DNA of 64,000 nt from Eretmocerus hayati. Taxonomy: Eukaryota; Arthropoda; Insecta; Hymenoptera; Aphelinidae. This document shows positions 20,851 through 33,054 of the stretch, piece by piece. The notes beneath the pieces are model-generated. The model was not told where the DNA came from. It searched no databases and saw nothing but the letters and a program-made list of their open reading frames with translations. Numbering within the stretch: the first letter of the stretch is position 1; every line of letters begins with the position of its first letter. The DNA is taken from the NCBI GenBank assembly GCA_029851415.1, contig CM056742.1, forward strand, positions 145,519,121-145,583,120. Direction: 5' to 3'. The position numbers and the translations under genes are program-made.

Positions 20851-21870
20851 GTCTTGGTACGCATTTTCTCGCGACGCGACATCATCAGCTGCACCAGAGT
20901 ATAATAAGTACAGCACCAACCGGCTATCTCTACCTGATGCTCCGCTTTTATAAATCGAGGTAAGGCTTCACGATTGCATTCCTTGGCGAGAACAGCTCGT
21001 TACTCGCGGCTTTGGAAACAATCTCACGAGGCTATATAGTACCTATACCAATTTGAGTCCGTTTTTTCACAAAAAATAAAGCATCACGTGTGTTTTTTTA
21101 TTTTCGATTTTTTTGCACACTCGACACCGCCTCGGACACCGCACTCATTGAATTCTCGAACCCTGATGTTATGATATCATTTCAACGAATTTATAACTTT
21201 CATTATTGTTTTTTCATTTTCGGAATCGTTGTTATTGTTTGGTGTATATATGTTCCATGCGGGCGATTCGAGATTTTATTCTTTTGGAAAGTTAAAATAA
21301 AATTCTTCATCGACAATAATATTAATGCGTTATCATTCATGAGAACTCACGTATAGATAAAAGTTAAAAAATTACTCGAGAGTGTATAATTTTGCGTGTG
21401 CCTCGCGCTCAAAAAGGTAAAATGTTACAATGTAATGAAAGAATGTGCGGGCGGTGTCGAGTACAAAAAAATTTCCGTGCACGGATTTAAGAGAAATTAG
21501 AAACTGTTTATGAATAAATTTTCCATACACAGAGAGTGAGATGAATTTTAGCTGACACGAACGTTATTATCGGCATCGTGTACTTGTATATAAAGAAAAA
21601 TGCACACAGTGGCAGTTTAGAGCTTCATATAAGTACGAGCAAAAGGGGTAATCGTCCGGTAAATGAATTTTGATCGAGAGTCGCTATTCTGCTGTTGGCT
21701 ATGCATGCAGCCGTTGAAAATGTGATCTTGTAAAATCAAGCGATGTGCATAGAATGTAAGCTTATGTATGGATGACACGAGAGACACGCGATGCACATTT
21801 CGTATATGGAAAAAAAAGTGGAGGAAACTTGTAAGAGTGCCGAATCGATATAGAAAGTGCAATACAAATG

Positions 21871-21874
21871 TATA

Positions 21875-21904
<30 letters not shown>
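21871..21904. repeat. (TA)5 followed by 25-base A tract
   Basis: TATATATATA runs directly into about 25 A residues. No retroelement body with target duplications is recognisable next to it, so a retroposon tail is not claimed. Confidence 0.9.
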
Positions 21905-21905
<1 letters not shown>

Positions 21906-24900
21906 GAGGAACGCATGCACACCGGGCGCGTCTTGCTCCAATTACCAATAGTCGTTTGCTCTCTATATGTATATATCCTATACCTATCACATGAAATACG
22001 CGTCCAAAGGTGTGTATCATCCATACCAACTCGTTTATTTGTTACGCACACGCTTTTGTTATGGATATCTTTTTTCTAAAAGGTGCAGTATTTTTTGGTT
22101 ACCCTTCCAAATTGATTCTAATTATTTGGGGGAGGCATATGCAAGTCTTCCTTCCATTTTAGCACTTTTTGAGACACACGCATTCTTCATAGAGACAAAA
22201 TTGAGTGTTCGTATATAGGTAAGAGTGATTAGAGAATCGTGTGATTGGCTGTTGAAATAAAAATTGAATGACGGTATCGATGAAACTTGGTGGGAAATCA
22301 TCAATTATTGATGCCAATTTCATATGCGTGTGCGGTCTGGACGGCTGGTTAAACTTTGGATCGCTTACTTATTCTGAGTTTTACGAATGTCTCGCGATGT
22401 TGACTTGGATGTAACGGCGTATTTCAATTTCAAAATTAACTCTGGTTTGAATTCATACTATACTCATGCGTGCTTCTTCGAGCTTTTTTCAGTTGTAATT
22501 TCAATTTTCACGCCATAACACAAAATTGATCGTTATTATAGTGAATTTCATTCGATTACCTCCATCCCTTACCTTATTAGTCAAATCTCAAAAAAAAAAC
22601 TGCCAAATTGGCGCGATTATAAAAATTGTAAAGTGACCGCAGGTTCGACGATCTTTTTTCCCACACATATCACGAAAAACGAAGTAAGAATTGCGTTCTC
22701 GATCATGACACGGCGGGCATGCTCCACATTCAATGTAATTCAATGCAAAAGTACACGTGAATGCCAAATCGGTTTACGGCACACGCACAGCATCCAAAAG
22801 CTAATAAGTTCTCTTTCGAACGATCCATCGCAACTCTCGATCTGGTGAACGCGTGTGTATGGCTAATCAGGCCACAAATTGATCATTCGGTAAACTATAT
22901 GTATCAGATAAGCTTAACTAATGAGATATATCGAGCACTCGTACACGTAAAAATACAATCATCATTTATTCATAAAAAAAAAAAAAAATTTTAAGTAAAA
23001 AATCAAATAAAAATTTCAACTGTTGATCGATAATTTGATTTTGAAAAACGCTATTCTATGATCCGTCTCCCACATAACCCGTAAAAATTGGTTAAAATTT
23101 CTTCGCGCACAGATGATCGAGTATCATCATTTAGTCAAAAATTTCATAACAGGATGTATACCTTCTGGACCACGCAGACAATCGAGTTCGATTGAATAAT
23201 CCCAGCAATCCAGGGAACTCAGTTGAGTTGGTGGTTCCCATACTATATCCAAGCTCGTATCACCACCTTGCATTTCCACGTAACTCATTTTTCACCAATC
23301 TCCAAAACAATTTGAAATTTTTGCGGGTTAAATTCCGCCACCCTTCAAAACTCCCATTGGAAATTGATTTCCAACACACACGCGCGCACCCTAAGAAAAC
23401 AATCACGCACTATCTTTTGTATTAATCACCATTCAGTTCCTTGAAGTACATCATTATCACTAACTTGAAAATTTTTTTTGAAAAGTTAGTAAGAGTGTGA
23501 GCGAGTATAAAAGTAATAAACGACGTGCGAGTCGTTCGAGCGCCGCGCAAAGACTGAGTGTTGAACTGGAGGGTGAGTGGCTTGAACGAATGAACGGAGA
23601 TGGTCGCGGTTGAAATTACATTGACTCTCCCGTATATATTAGTAGAGTAAGAGGGTATACACATGCCTCCCACTACTCGAGCGCAACGACGAGGTGAACG
23701 CAGGTAAGGTATGCACTCTCTGATGAAGTAGCTTTATTTTGAGTGTGTAGTTTTCCTCCTACACCAGAAGTTTACTTCGAGAGATATGTACCCTTTCACC
23801 GTCACGCACAGTAGTATTCGACCATTGAATACTGAATGGATCATACCACCCCCGCGATGTATATGGGCATTATCACGAAAACTTACCCGAAACGTCCAGA
23901 AAAACGTAATGTTGTGAAATTTCATTTCGACGAGCGAGCCCCAAAATACCCCACTTGGATTTTCTTACACAAATTCTATTGAAATATACTTATTATATGG
24001 AATTTGGACAAAAAATGACACATTTTTATTAAATCACTGCAGCGCATTCTAAATTAGCTCTGTCGCTTTGTTCTAGGTAAAATTCCAAGAAAACATGTCA
24101 AATAATTAAATGCCAGCGTGAGACAAAGCCCAGAATTTAAATTCTGAATGCTGCATTTATATTTGTAAAGCGTGTACGATAAAATATCATGTGACCCGCT
24201 ACTAAAAAAAAACAGTTTATTTGGGTGCAAATTTTTTTCTTATTAAAGTATGATAGGAATAGATAAAATCCGCGCGAAAAAGTTTCTACGTCAACATCAT
24301 TTTTTCTGCGGGCAATTTTATAAGGGCGAAATGTCAATTCCGTGAATGTGAGAGATGTCAGTTACGTGGATTCAAAAGCTGTTTCCTGAGATAATCAAAA
24401 AATGAAAGCTATACTTTTCCACTGATGTATCCATGGATGGAAACGTATGCATACTTTTCATAAAAAAATTTGCATTCTATGTGCCTAAACGAATGAAAAA
24501 AGTCAGCATAGACATGCGGGGGCTCAATTTTCAACTTCTAGACTTTGGGGACCAAAGCGTGTAAGTTTCCGCGATAATACTTATATACCAAACTCATTCA
24601 AGCTCGACTTTAGTACTCGCAAAGATACTCGTCTTGTTCGGGAGGATTTCCATATCCTCTGACTATCATCCGATCCAAAATCGCTTTCGTAAAAACTCAT
24701 TGATATTCAGTGCTGACGTTTACGCTATTGTCGTATTTAGCATAAATCGAACGAGCCTATTCTCCCTTTAAAATAGACTGTTTTGTCAGATAATACTTTG
24801 TAAGTTGAATGGTGTTGTAGTGTGTCTGTGGATTGTCATTAAAATTTTGACATTTTTCAACTCTAAAAGCGATTGTATCTTGTAAAAGACGAAACGTGCG

Positions 24901-25554
24901 CTACCGCAGATACAGACGTGACATATTTTTAGCAAACAAAGCTATCGCTATATGTATTTTGAGTCGCTTACCATGGAATTCAACGATCCACAAACTGTCG
25001 ACGACTGTGTGTATGTATACTATACTGAAAACAACTTGAACTCGTTTCGCCAAATTGCCATTTTATTTTTCCACATTTCTCAATTTCTCAAACTTGGCCG
25101 AGGTGCGCTCCTCAAAACCACTACTCGCGCGACTCGATTTGGCATTAGCATCAAAACCACCTGCGATATGTACCGCGGGTACTTGTGGCAATAATAACGC
25201 GACTCTATACGCGCACATTTGGATCACATTTCACTTTGACTCTCGTCGTTACATATAAAACCAAACCAATAAGAAAGTCATTGCACCGCGGCATTTCTTC
25301 TGCATCGTGTGACGTTTCTCCATCCTATACATTGCAAACTTGATCAATCGATCTCTGCACAAAACCTGTTCGATACTTTTTTTATTTTTTTATTTCTATT
25401 TTGTGTCGGTCCATTCGCTGTGTGAGTACTTATGATTTTATTCCCACGGAACAAGACAATCAGTTCTTCCACGATTCTCACTCAACTTTGCAGTGTTTTA
25501 GCATGAATTATTACTTATTAAAAGCTTTCGCAATGATCAGAGTGTGTTTACTCA

Positions 25555-25760
25555 TCATCTGTCAGGGAAAAACGTAATTTTTCCGCAGTTTTTCGATTTC
25601 CATTTTTCTACGCAGCTGATGAAAAATAGTGTGCGACACTCGGCTAAGCTATGGTTTTTGCATTCTCGAGACAATTTCGACCCTCTGTCCGAAAAATGTC
25701 ACTCGGTCTCCGGAAACCAACATTCCCATCCTTGCGATTGTGAAAAATGATTTTCTAAAA
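25555..25760 (+). repeat. Dispersed repeat, pair member B
   Basis: Partner of 17640-17870 in direct orientation. Matching words include CAGCTGATGAAAAATAGT, TTTTTGCATTCTCG and GGAAACCAACATTCCCATCCTTG. Confidence 0.5.
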
Positions 25761-26115
25761 ATCCTTGCTCTTTATCACCAGTTCTTACTTTGGCACTCTG
25801 TCCAACGACCTCTTCGTCAGACAAATTTGTAATATCGATAAGGTAATCATGAAATTTTTCTCTAGATTTTCCCCGGAAATGCGTCTCAAGGAAACTATTT
25901 CATTTTCTCAGAATCCAGTTATCTGTAAAATCCAAAATATCCGACAGAAATAGTATACGACTCAAGTTAACGAACTACGTTAAGTACTGAAAAAAACTAC
26001 ATGGCACAATTTTTCCAAAGACCTGATTTTCAACTTTGCATTGCATGGACACTTTTAAAGCTAGTATATGCACATGCAAGTATACACACCATGCAGATTA
26101 CCTGAATGGGCTCAC

Positions 26116-26179
26116 CTAACCGTAACTCTCTGTGTAACGATAAAGTAGCTTGTTTTGATGATGAGATCCGCACATCCAT
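26116..26179 (-). other. Weak candidate first coding exon of the CDR2-like gene
   Basis: On the minus strand an ATG at 26179-26177 opens 21 codons (MDVRISSSKQATLSLHRELRL) and one base G, followed by GTGAGC, a good donor. Splicing to the acceptor before 14496 would restore the split GAC codon and keep frame ([16 protein letters not shown]). Such a match can occur by chance among the many donors in this region and the peptide is not a recognised CDR2 N terminus, so this is a hypothesis only. The intron would be 11.6 kb. Confidence 0.2.
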
Positions 26180-27307
26180 AGCGCTATAAGTAAGCAAAAT
26201 TGAGAGAAAAAAAAAGAACGGCACCATAGATGCACACAGTATTAGAGTATCATATACACGCACGCGAACGGAAGTTACACAACGTCAAAAAATACTGTCC
26301 ACACGATAGTTAGTTAGTTATACTTGCATATAATGTCACGAGACGACGACCGAGTTTCCAGAGCTCTGAATATGATATCAGATGTATTATACTACACACT
26401 TGTAGGCAATCTCATTACACACACGGAAAAGAAAATCATATCGTGGGCGCCAATGTAAGCCGGTTTGTTACTTGGAGAATGCGCGTTAGAAGTTTATTTC
26501 TACACAAGAGTGCAACATCCAAGATACGATCTTGTATATCTAATTCCACCCAATACTATTGCATTCCCATTCACGCGTACTTTTTTAATGGCTCAAAATA
26601 TCTCTTTACTCCTACGCTCGATCCCTTGGTCGTCGAGGTGATTGTCACGACTGAATCGATCTTGTATCAAGGTCTCTTACAACTCATGATTACAGGTCCC
26701 AACCACCAGACAACGAGATCTAATCATTTGACATAATAATATGATAGGAGTGAATGACTCGATTAGTTCCATTGGAAATGTCGAAATTCAATAATAAATT
26801 TTTGAATTTTGGATTTTTTCATGAATGGAATTTTTACACTATTTCTACCTACGATTGTCGCTTTTAAATTTGAATTTATGGGCAATTGTATGGAAAATCC
26901 ATCCATATCAGGGGGTTTGTTTACAATATCCGATCTGCAGTCTCAGAATCATTATTTCCAGTTTCAATGATATTTTTTCGCATTTGCTTCGAAGAACAAT
27001 GGTAATTAATCCATGATTCACTCGCACAAGGTTAAAATCTTACATCTTCTATTACACTGGCCCACAATATATAGAAATGTCTTTTTCCCGAAAGGACGAA
27101 AACGTAGACCGACGTGAAGTCGTGTGCTGAGTCCGAAACTGTCATCAGTTTTGCTCCTACACCCCAAAATTACAAGGTATTCTATGAAAACGTTTTTCTT
27201 CGGGGCGCACTGGATTATCGACCTCGAAATCAGAAAGAGGAGATGAATTAACGTCCAAATATGCGTTTTGAGAGAATTGAATTGATCAATGACCTTGAGG
27301 TACGACG

Positions 27308-28272
27308 ATTACCTACCAGTCATCACCATGGTATGAGCCTCCGAGACACTGATCGTGTTCGGGCCCTGCTCGAGGTTACACTCGTGATACAGCACTCGAG
27401 GTTACACTCGTGATACAGCACTCCAGGTGACACTCGTGATTCAGTACTCGACATGACACTCGAAATAGTACTCGTCGTGATCCGGTACTCGAGGTGACTT
27501 TCGTGTGCCAATACTGGAGTTGGCACTCGCGATGTATTTTTCGAGCTGACGATGTACTGAATCACGAGTGTCGTCGCTTCAAGTACCGGTTCACCTCGAG
27601 TCCTGGATGACGACAACTACTGGATCACGAGCACCACCTCGTGTGCTTAATCACGTGTCACTTCGCGTACTGGACCACAAAATTCAACTCGAGTACTGGA
27701 TCACCAATGTCACATCGGTTACTAGATTATGAGCCGAGAATTGGATCACGAGTGTCACCCGGCATACTGGACCACAAAAGTCACCTCAAGTACTGGACCA
27801 CGGGTGTCACCTCAAGTACTGGATAACGAGTGTCTCCTCGGCTGCTAGATCACGAGCCGAGAATTGGATCACGAGTGTCACCCCACATGCATGGACCACG
27901 AAAGTCACCTCGAGTACTGGATCACGACGAATACTGGATCACGAGTGTCACCTCGAGTACTGGATCATGAGTGTCACCTCGCAAACTAAATCATGAGTTT
28001 CACTTCGAGTACTGGATCAAGAGTGTAACCCCGCATACTAAATCACGAGTGTCACCTCGAGTACTGGACCACAAAAGTCACCTCAAGTACTGGACCACGA
28101 GTATCACCTTGCAAACTGGGTCACGAGTGTCACCTCTCGAACTAGAAGACGAGTGTCACCTCGAGTACCTGATCACGAGTTTCACCTCAAGTATTGGATA
28201 CGTAGTATCCCCTCGAGTGCTCGAGCACGACAGTGTCTCCAAAATTTATATCATGGCGATGACTGGTAATTA
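27308..28272. mobile_element. Foldback-like element with inverted satellite arms
   Basis: The ends are inverted repeats: left ACCAGTCATCACCATGG...GAGACACTGATCGTG, right its reverse-complement counterpart ending CATGGCGATGACTGGT. Between them is an array of a roughly 26-bp unit, consensus near CTCGAGTACTGGATCACGAGTGTCAC. Units read in one orientation from about 27365 to 27540 and in the opposite orientation from about 27553 to 28200, so the whole element can fold on itself, with a short left and a long right arm. Open frames through the array on both strands merely cycle the repeat and are not genes. The architecture resembles Drosophila Foldback elements, whose long terminal inverted repeats contain short tandem repeats. 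No transposase is present. Confidence 0.8.
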
Positions 28273-31200
28273 AATTACACTTTCCAAATTGTGGCCCGGT
28301 TTTATTGGACCAGGTTTTGCTTTTGAATCAAGAAAAGTGTTAAAGGGGGTCGCGGTTCCGAAGAGTCTTCCATATCCGCATCATTTTTAATGGATCCAAT
28401 GAATAGGAAATTTATAAAAGTTCATTGAAATTCGGCAGTATTAGCATTCCCAATCCTCCTGCGAAACGTACTAGAAGTTAGAAAAAATTCAATATTCTTC
28501 AATTCAAACGCAAGTAAAATTCTTTTCTTAACTGATTTTCATTAAAATGCGCATACTGATTGAGCTCCTCTTTCCTTTCATGCTGGCCTATATTCCTGCT
28601 AATTTCTTTTTCCAAAATAAGTGTCATAATGTACATGTAACACCGAACGCTGGAAAGTTGACCTCAGAGATACACCAACGTAGAACGAATTTCAGCGGAT
28701 GAACGAGTCCGAAAGCAATCGATAATCTACTCCAAGCTCTCACGATCGTCTAAAAAGAATCAACGATCGCTCCATATCAATCAGGATATAACGACGTTAT
28801 AATACAATAACGTAGCAGCTGTAACAACAACCAACTTTGAAAGTAGCGTGTTACATCAAGCTGAGCAAATTTTAAAGCCTCGCAAAACAATACCTTGGGA
28901 CGAGACGTGTGGCCGATTGAAAGTAATCAAGCATATATATATTTACCATCGTGGATCTATAACATACACAAAGTCTCTCAGCCTCCTCTCAACCAATCAA
29001 TCGATCGAATCGGTCGTATCGATGTCTAAAAGTCAATCACCCCCGCAGGGCACCCTCTCTCTAATAAAGTTCGTATACACGTCAGAATCAACCAGACTCT
29101 AAAATACAAACCAACCATACACTCATTTTTTTAAAATCTTCTCTAACTCCCAGGAATATACAAAGACGCCAGAGTGAATATAACGAGATCACTTTCTCCG
29201 GCACGTGTGATGTCGATATACCTTTAGGTGGTCCAACTCTGGGATTTGCACCCATCAGACTTCTATAAACTCTATAAACCAGTGTGAAATCTCGATAAAG
29301 CCAATCGAAGAGTTCAAAGTTTTTTTTCTTTTTCTATTCGCAAACTGCGCGGGAACCAGCTCCTTTATTTCTTTATAAGATCGTCTATCGGGACCCGTTC
29401 CTCCTCCATCTCATGTCGATGTTTTGTTAGAATAGCTGACAAGATGCCTGAGGCGTCTATCTCATCGACAACAGTGGCCATTGTAAACCCAAAGGCACAT
29501 TTATACATTATCTATAACAGGTAGAAGTGGGCGTATGGTTAACAGGTGCCTCAAATTTCTTTTCCCACGCGTTTGGCAGTTTGAATTTCCCGCGCAGCCA
29601 CACCGAAATTCGAAAGTTGGACTATCCGAAATTCTGATGGTGTTTAGCAATATCGTATATACCACCCACGGTTTCAAATTTATTACGAGGTAGTAATACA
29701 GAAGTATACCCACGACGGATCGGTAAATAGTTGAGCCGTTAAGCGATCTCGTTCTCATCGGTGTTGAAAATTATGAATCTCGTGAGTGAAGAAGATATTA
29801 TCACGAAGCGCCGCCATCAGGATGATAGGCTGGTGCGCGCAAATTTACTCACAATGAGTTTCATTGAGCTTGTGAGCGCAAATTTTTTTGTGTGAATTGG
29901 TTGATGATGAAGTGCGAGGTTTATAGTGTTATATATGTTGGAAGTGTAGAAACTGGGTAATCTCGAATATATGTGTTTTTCGTGCGTATTAGGTTAGTAT
30001 GAGAAAATGCCGTTTTTTCTAACGTAACTCTCTTTACTTGAGGCTTGATTAACTATTGGTCGTTACGATGATTAACTGTATAATACGTTTCGCTACGGTT
30101 CATCATCTAAATAGATGCGAGTAGTATTTACGATCGAGAGCGTGTGTATACCGTTAAAATATTCAATCTGAAATGACTCTGCTTCGTTACACTTCTTTGC
30201 GGAAATCTTGATCACTTGTCTAATGTCTATTTCGCAGATTGTGTTTGAACGTATAAGCAATTGAAGCGGGACTTGAAATCGTAACAAATTGATATTTTCT
30301 CAGACAATGGTTTTTAAATGATTACAGAACTGATTGGATCAACAGTTTTGATCGTTATAGGAAATTGCTTGGAGGAGGAAAAAATTAGCATGGAGTGCGT
30401 GCAGCATGTGTCTAGCTTGTGCATAGGTATTTTGGAAATTCGTTGCCTTCAGGAAAAATTACGAATCCAATTGGGGACTTTGAATACACATGTCGTTAAC
30501 AAACAAAAATTACCCGTCAAGCATCTAAATTTTTCTAATTATTACAGCTCCTCGTTAGAATGATTTTGCATACCTCTCAGTTAAAAAAAAGAAAAAAATA
30601 TATTCACAATAGTTAGTGAGAGAAATCAGTTCGTTTACATCCAATTTCCAAAAATGACCAAACCCTCGTAGGAAAATGATCAAAGACTATATTTTTCCAT
30701 AAATTAGTTCCTGTATCATTATATGGTCAACAATAAGTGGCTCACATTTAAAACTCATCAAAATTGGGAAAAAGCCCACGTACATAATGACAGGTATAGA
30801 GTGTACGCTCAGGGCCTATATCTCAAGGATATCGGTATGGAAAACGAGCTACTCTCTCAGGACAATCAACGCATTTTCAATAATAATCTCGTTGGCCAGT
30901 TTTCTTATAACAACCTTGACTGTGTATAAAACGATTTATCGTGCATTGTATTCGAAAATTGCTACGATCTCTCTATATACTTCAACCAAAATCAGAAATC
31001 GGTAAGAGAATATTCACATCATCATCGCATCACCATCAGTAAAATAGCAACATCGGCAGCAGCAACTGACCTCGAAACGAACATTTATAATCTCACATCC
31101 GATGTATGTCCGATGTGTATATGTAGTCAGTCATTATATTGACGATTAGAAGCAAAAATCCTCGATTCGTGGACATCATCAGAGATGAAATTTCTTGGAT

Positions 31201-32695
31201 ATGTCTATGTGATGTATGAATCAACTCATACATAATTATATATGTACGTGAGGAAGATCGCATGCGTAATGAGCTTATAGCAACGAATTTTACTATACAA
31301 AACCGCCGGCCCGATTATCCACTGTGCGTGACTGACGCCGCGTCTTTCTTTCTCTTTCTATATGTATATGCGATTTTTTACCGGTGTATGAAATGTATTT
31401 TGCATCAACTTTTGCTGTACATAGCCATGATGATGCTTGACTCGGCATAAGAGATGTATGTATAATATTTTCACCGCAAGATTGGATTTTAGGTGATGCA
31501 CGCTTGAGCGCCTATTCTCATTAGAAGGAGTTTAGAAAAAAGAGTGGGTCCGTAAATCTCGATATACATATATCTTTGATCGAGTCTTTGATACATAATA
31601 GTAATTGAATGCTCGTTTTCATACGACGCGAATATAAGGTCTGATTCTGCTGTTTTGATCGTTAAGTTACTTATTTTCGTTAGATATATTTGGACATTTT
31701 CAAGTGCAGCTTTTCTACTTGTCATTCGTAGGTAACGATTGGAATGTGAATTATTGAGATGTGTACATAAATATTAAATTATGCAAATTCAATCTAGTTA
31801 CACTACACGTGTGCAAAATTTAAATTGGTAGCTGCACGTGTAGGCAAAATTATATCGAGAGTGGTTCTACCGGTTTATTATTTTTAATGAGATCAGATCA
31901 ATAATAGAAGTTTCAAAATCGCCCAAATTTTTTATTATCGAACATTCCACTCATAAACTTATTGACAAACAAATCAAAATGAGAACTGATTTTAAACGAG
32001 TTTCGGTCAAAAATTATGCGTACATGACGTATTTAGGAAAGTTAAAGAACACGATGCAATCAGGGAACCAGCACTAATTTTTATGGTCTCGAGTCATGAA
32101 AATATCGTTTTCGAATACGCACAGCGCGAAAGAAGGTCTTTGCATGACTTATTCAACGGTATAAGACCCTAATCAACTATCATACTAATGACAGAAGGTA
32201 TTTTCAATCTCCCTGTAAATGGACTCGCGAAACCATTAGAGAGCTGGTGGAATCTTTAAAAAGTAATTCACAGTGTTTATCGAAGGCGTGAGTGACCCTC
32301 ATTTAAATACCATAACTCATGCCAAAGAGTCATTACTCTTATCTGCTTTTTATAGAAAATTGCTATAGTGATGGTGGTCACGAGTCAGTGAACAAATTCA
32401 CAAAAATGAGAAGACGTACTAAAGTCAAGCCAAATTCAATTTTCTGAAACTTAATAAATCATTTCCAAGACTAAATCGAAGTTTCATTTCAACCAATACA
32501 AAAGTTCATGCCAATAGACAAATCTGGATCCCAATTTTGAGTACTGTTCAAGTTGATTTGGTTTCATATTCATATTTGAGATCACTTTTGGTAAAAGTTT
32601 GGCAGCTAATTTGAATAAAAGTAAGTAGAAAAAAACTGACTTTCTGGAAAAAAAATTGACAAATGCGAGATCACCTTTAATCTATATCTTCACAG
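28273..32695. other. Non-coding stretch without recognised features
   Basis: AT-rich sequence. A short open frame at 29444-29515 (+) ends at a possible donor but has no recognisable product. Nothing else can be supported. Confidence 0.45.
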
Positions 32696-33054
32696 TCCAT
32701 TTGCTGATCAAGATGAACAAGATGACAACTTTGAAGTCATTTCCTTGAAGCTATTTCAGCGTTGAATACAATGAGCCCGGAGGAACGTCCCAACCAGTTT
32801 CCTTTGGACGGCATCAGGTACTATTGTAAACTATGGCCTGTATTGAACCGACAGATCATACTGTTAAATGAAAAGGTGCAAAATCTTTGTTACGAAGCAT
32901 AAACAATGGAGAAGTCAACCGCGAAGTCAGAAGGAAACCACTGGATCTCGTATTCAGAAATCATCTTGTGGGTCATTTTGACCCTCTCCGAGAAATTTAC
33001 GATCCTATAGATGAGATCCTGTTACAACAAAGAAAATTTTATTCTAGAAACCCA
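32696..33054 (+). pseudogene. Possible decayed coding sequence, family unknown
   Basis: Three consecutive plus-strand frames give coding-like peptides broken by frameshifts or stops. First, after a good acceptor (TCTTCACAG), comes SPFADQDEQDDNFEVISLKL ending in a stop at about 32764. Then a frame starting MSPEERPNQFPLDGIRYYCK (32771 onward) ends at TAA 32900-32902. Then a third frame containing NNGEVNREVRRKPLDLVF and DPLREIYDPIDEILLQQRKF ends at TGA 33052-33054. Similar short coding-like pieces continue to about 33600 in shifting frames. Residue composition looks like real protein, but I recognise no family. Alternatives are a multi-exon gene mis-read by me, or chance. Confidence 0.35.

Larger units (their letters stand above)
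20396..27307. other. Non-coding AT-rich stretch
   Basis: It contains microsatellites (20821-20850 and 21871-21904), the second member of the 17.6-kb dispersed repeat (25555-25760) and one weak candidate first exon of the CDR2-like gene on the minus strand (26116-26179). Open frames of 60-140 codons here show no recognisable domain and are not called. Confidence 0.5.

Noticed and set aside
21617..22051. 144-codon minus-strand open frame with an aromatic-rich run
   Set aside because: The Phe run is the antisense of the 25-A tract, and an overlapping frame on the same strand is equally open. No motif.
22630..22660. GGTTCGA word suggesting a tRNA T-loop
   Set aside because: No matching acceptor stem, D-arm or anticodon arm in the neighbourhood.
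27323..28273. Repeat-containing open frames on both strands
   Set aside because: They merely translate the 26-bp satellite, cycling through three frames; not genes.
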